Of a stretch of DNA of 64,000 bases, positions 63,809 to 64,000 are shown piece after piece; position 1 is the stretch's first letter; the number at the start of each line of letters is the position of its first letter. The DNA is from Gordionus sp. m RMFG-2023 (taxonomy: Eukaryota; Nematomorpha; Gordioida; Chordodea; Parachordodidae). Made by a program: the position numbers and the translations under genes. The notes below the pieces were generated by a model that had not been told where the DNA came from, searched no databases, and saw only the letters and a list, made by a program, of their open reading frames with translations. Where the stretch lies: the NCBI RefSeq assembly GCF_954871325.1, contig NC_088776.1:63946954-64010953 (forward strand). The letters are read 5' to 3'.

Positions 63809-64000
63809 TTATTATTTCTTAAATTACAATAAAATTATTTTAAATGTATTAATTTTCACGTACTTTGACTTTAAACGTTTAATAACTCATTCATTCATAA
63901 ACAATATGCATGCTTAACACAAACAGCAATATTTGATATTATTACAATTGAAATAATTTAATACATGTAAATTAAATATTTAGATATAGTTATTAGAAGA
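63809..64000. other. Upstream flank of PRPF8
   Basis: Should contain the PRPF8 5' UTR and promoter. I see no clear TATA box or initiator that I would defend. Confidence 0.4.

Overview
This is a 64 kb, very AT-rich, intron- and repeat-rich piece of an animal nuclear genome, probably from an invertebrate. The phylum cannot be fixed from the sequence. Two conserved metazoan genes anchor it: a gamma-SNAP (NAPG) gene on the + strand at 27594..36461 and a complete 46-exon PRPF8 (spliceosomal Prp8) gene on the - strand at 44755..63808. All mapped introns are GT-AG. Many are only 43-57 bp and a few reach 2.5 kb.

Region 1, 1-27.5 kb, is mostly mobile-element ground. It holds stacked hAT-type DNA transposons (973..2726, with a 423-bp element nested inside it with a perfect 8-bp target duplication, and 2741..3917). 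It also holds short hAT-like MITEs, a decayed ZMYM/P52-like hAT transposase at about 11.7 kb, and a 3.2 kb foldback-type inverted repeat (14793..18027). A relic LTR element (about 18035..18780) and a young but incomplete Ty3/gypsy-type LTR element (20456..24678, minus orientation) follow. Host coding potential here is slight: a 114-aa membrane protein (7489..7833) and one exon-like segment (9891..10052).

Region 2, 27.5-44 kb, starts with NAPG. This gene has 12 exons, including an 18-nt microexon, and a long Ser-rich C-terminal extension. After it come two small probable genes for secreted products: a 62-aa Gly/Tyr-rich peptide (39557..39870, two exons) and a 172-aa preproprotein-like ORF with two furin-type sites and a 14-Ser run (43076..43594).

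Region 3, 44.7-63.8 kb, is PRPF8. All 46 exons join in phase to 2397 codons plus stop, so the gene looks intact. Its introns carry GAAA and related microsatellites, a MITE and one 2.7 kb repeat-bearing intron.

The two conserved genes are unrelated in function (vesicle SNARE recycling and pre-mRNA splicing), and no operon logic is visible. The most unusual pattern is a change in codon base composition inside both genes. NAPG exons 1-5 and PRPF8 exons 1-3 are AT-ending, while the exons lying between about 30.7 and 60.5 kb are clearly richer in G/C at third positions.
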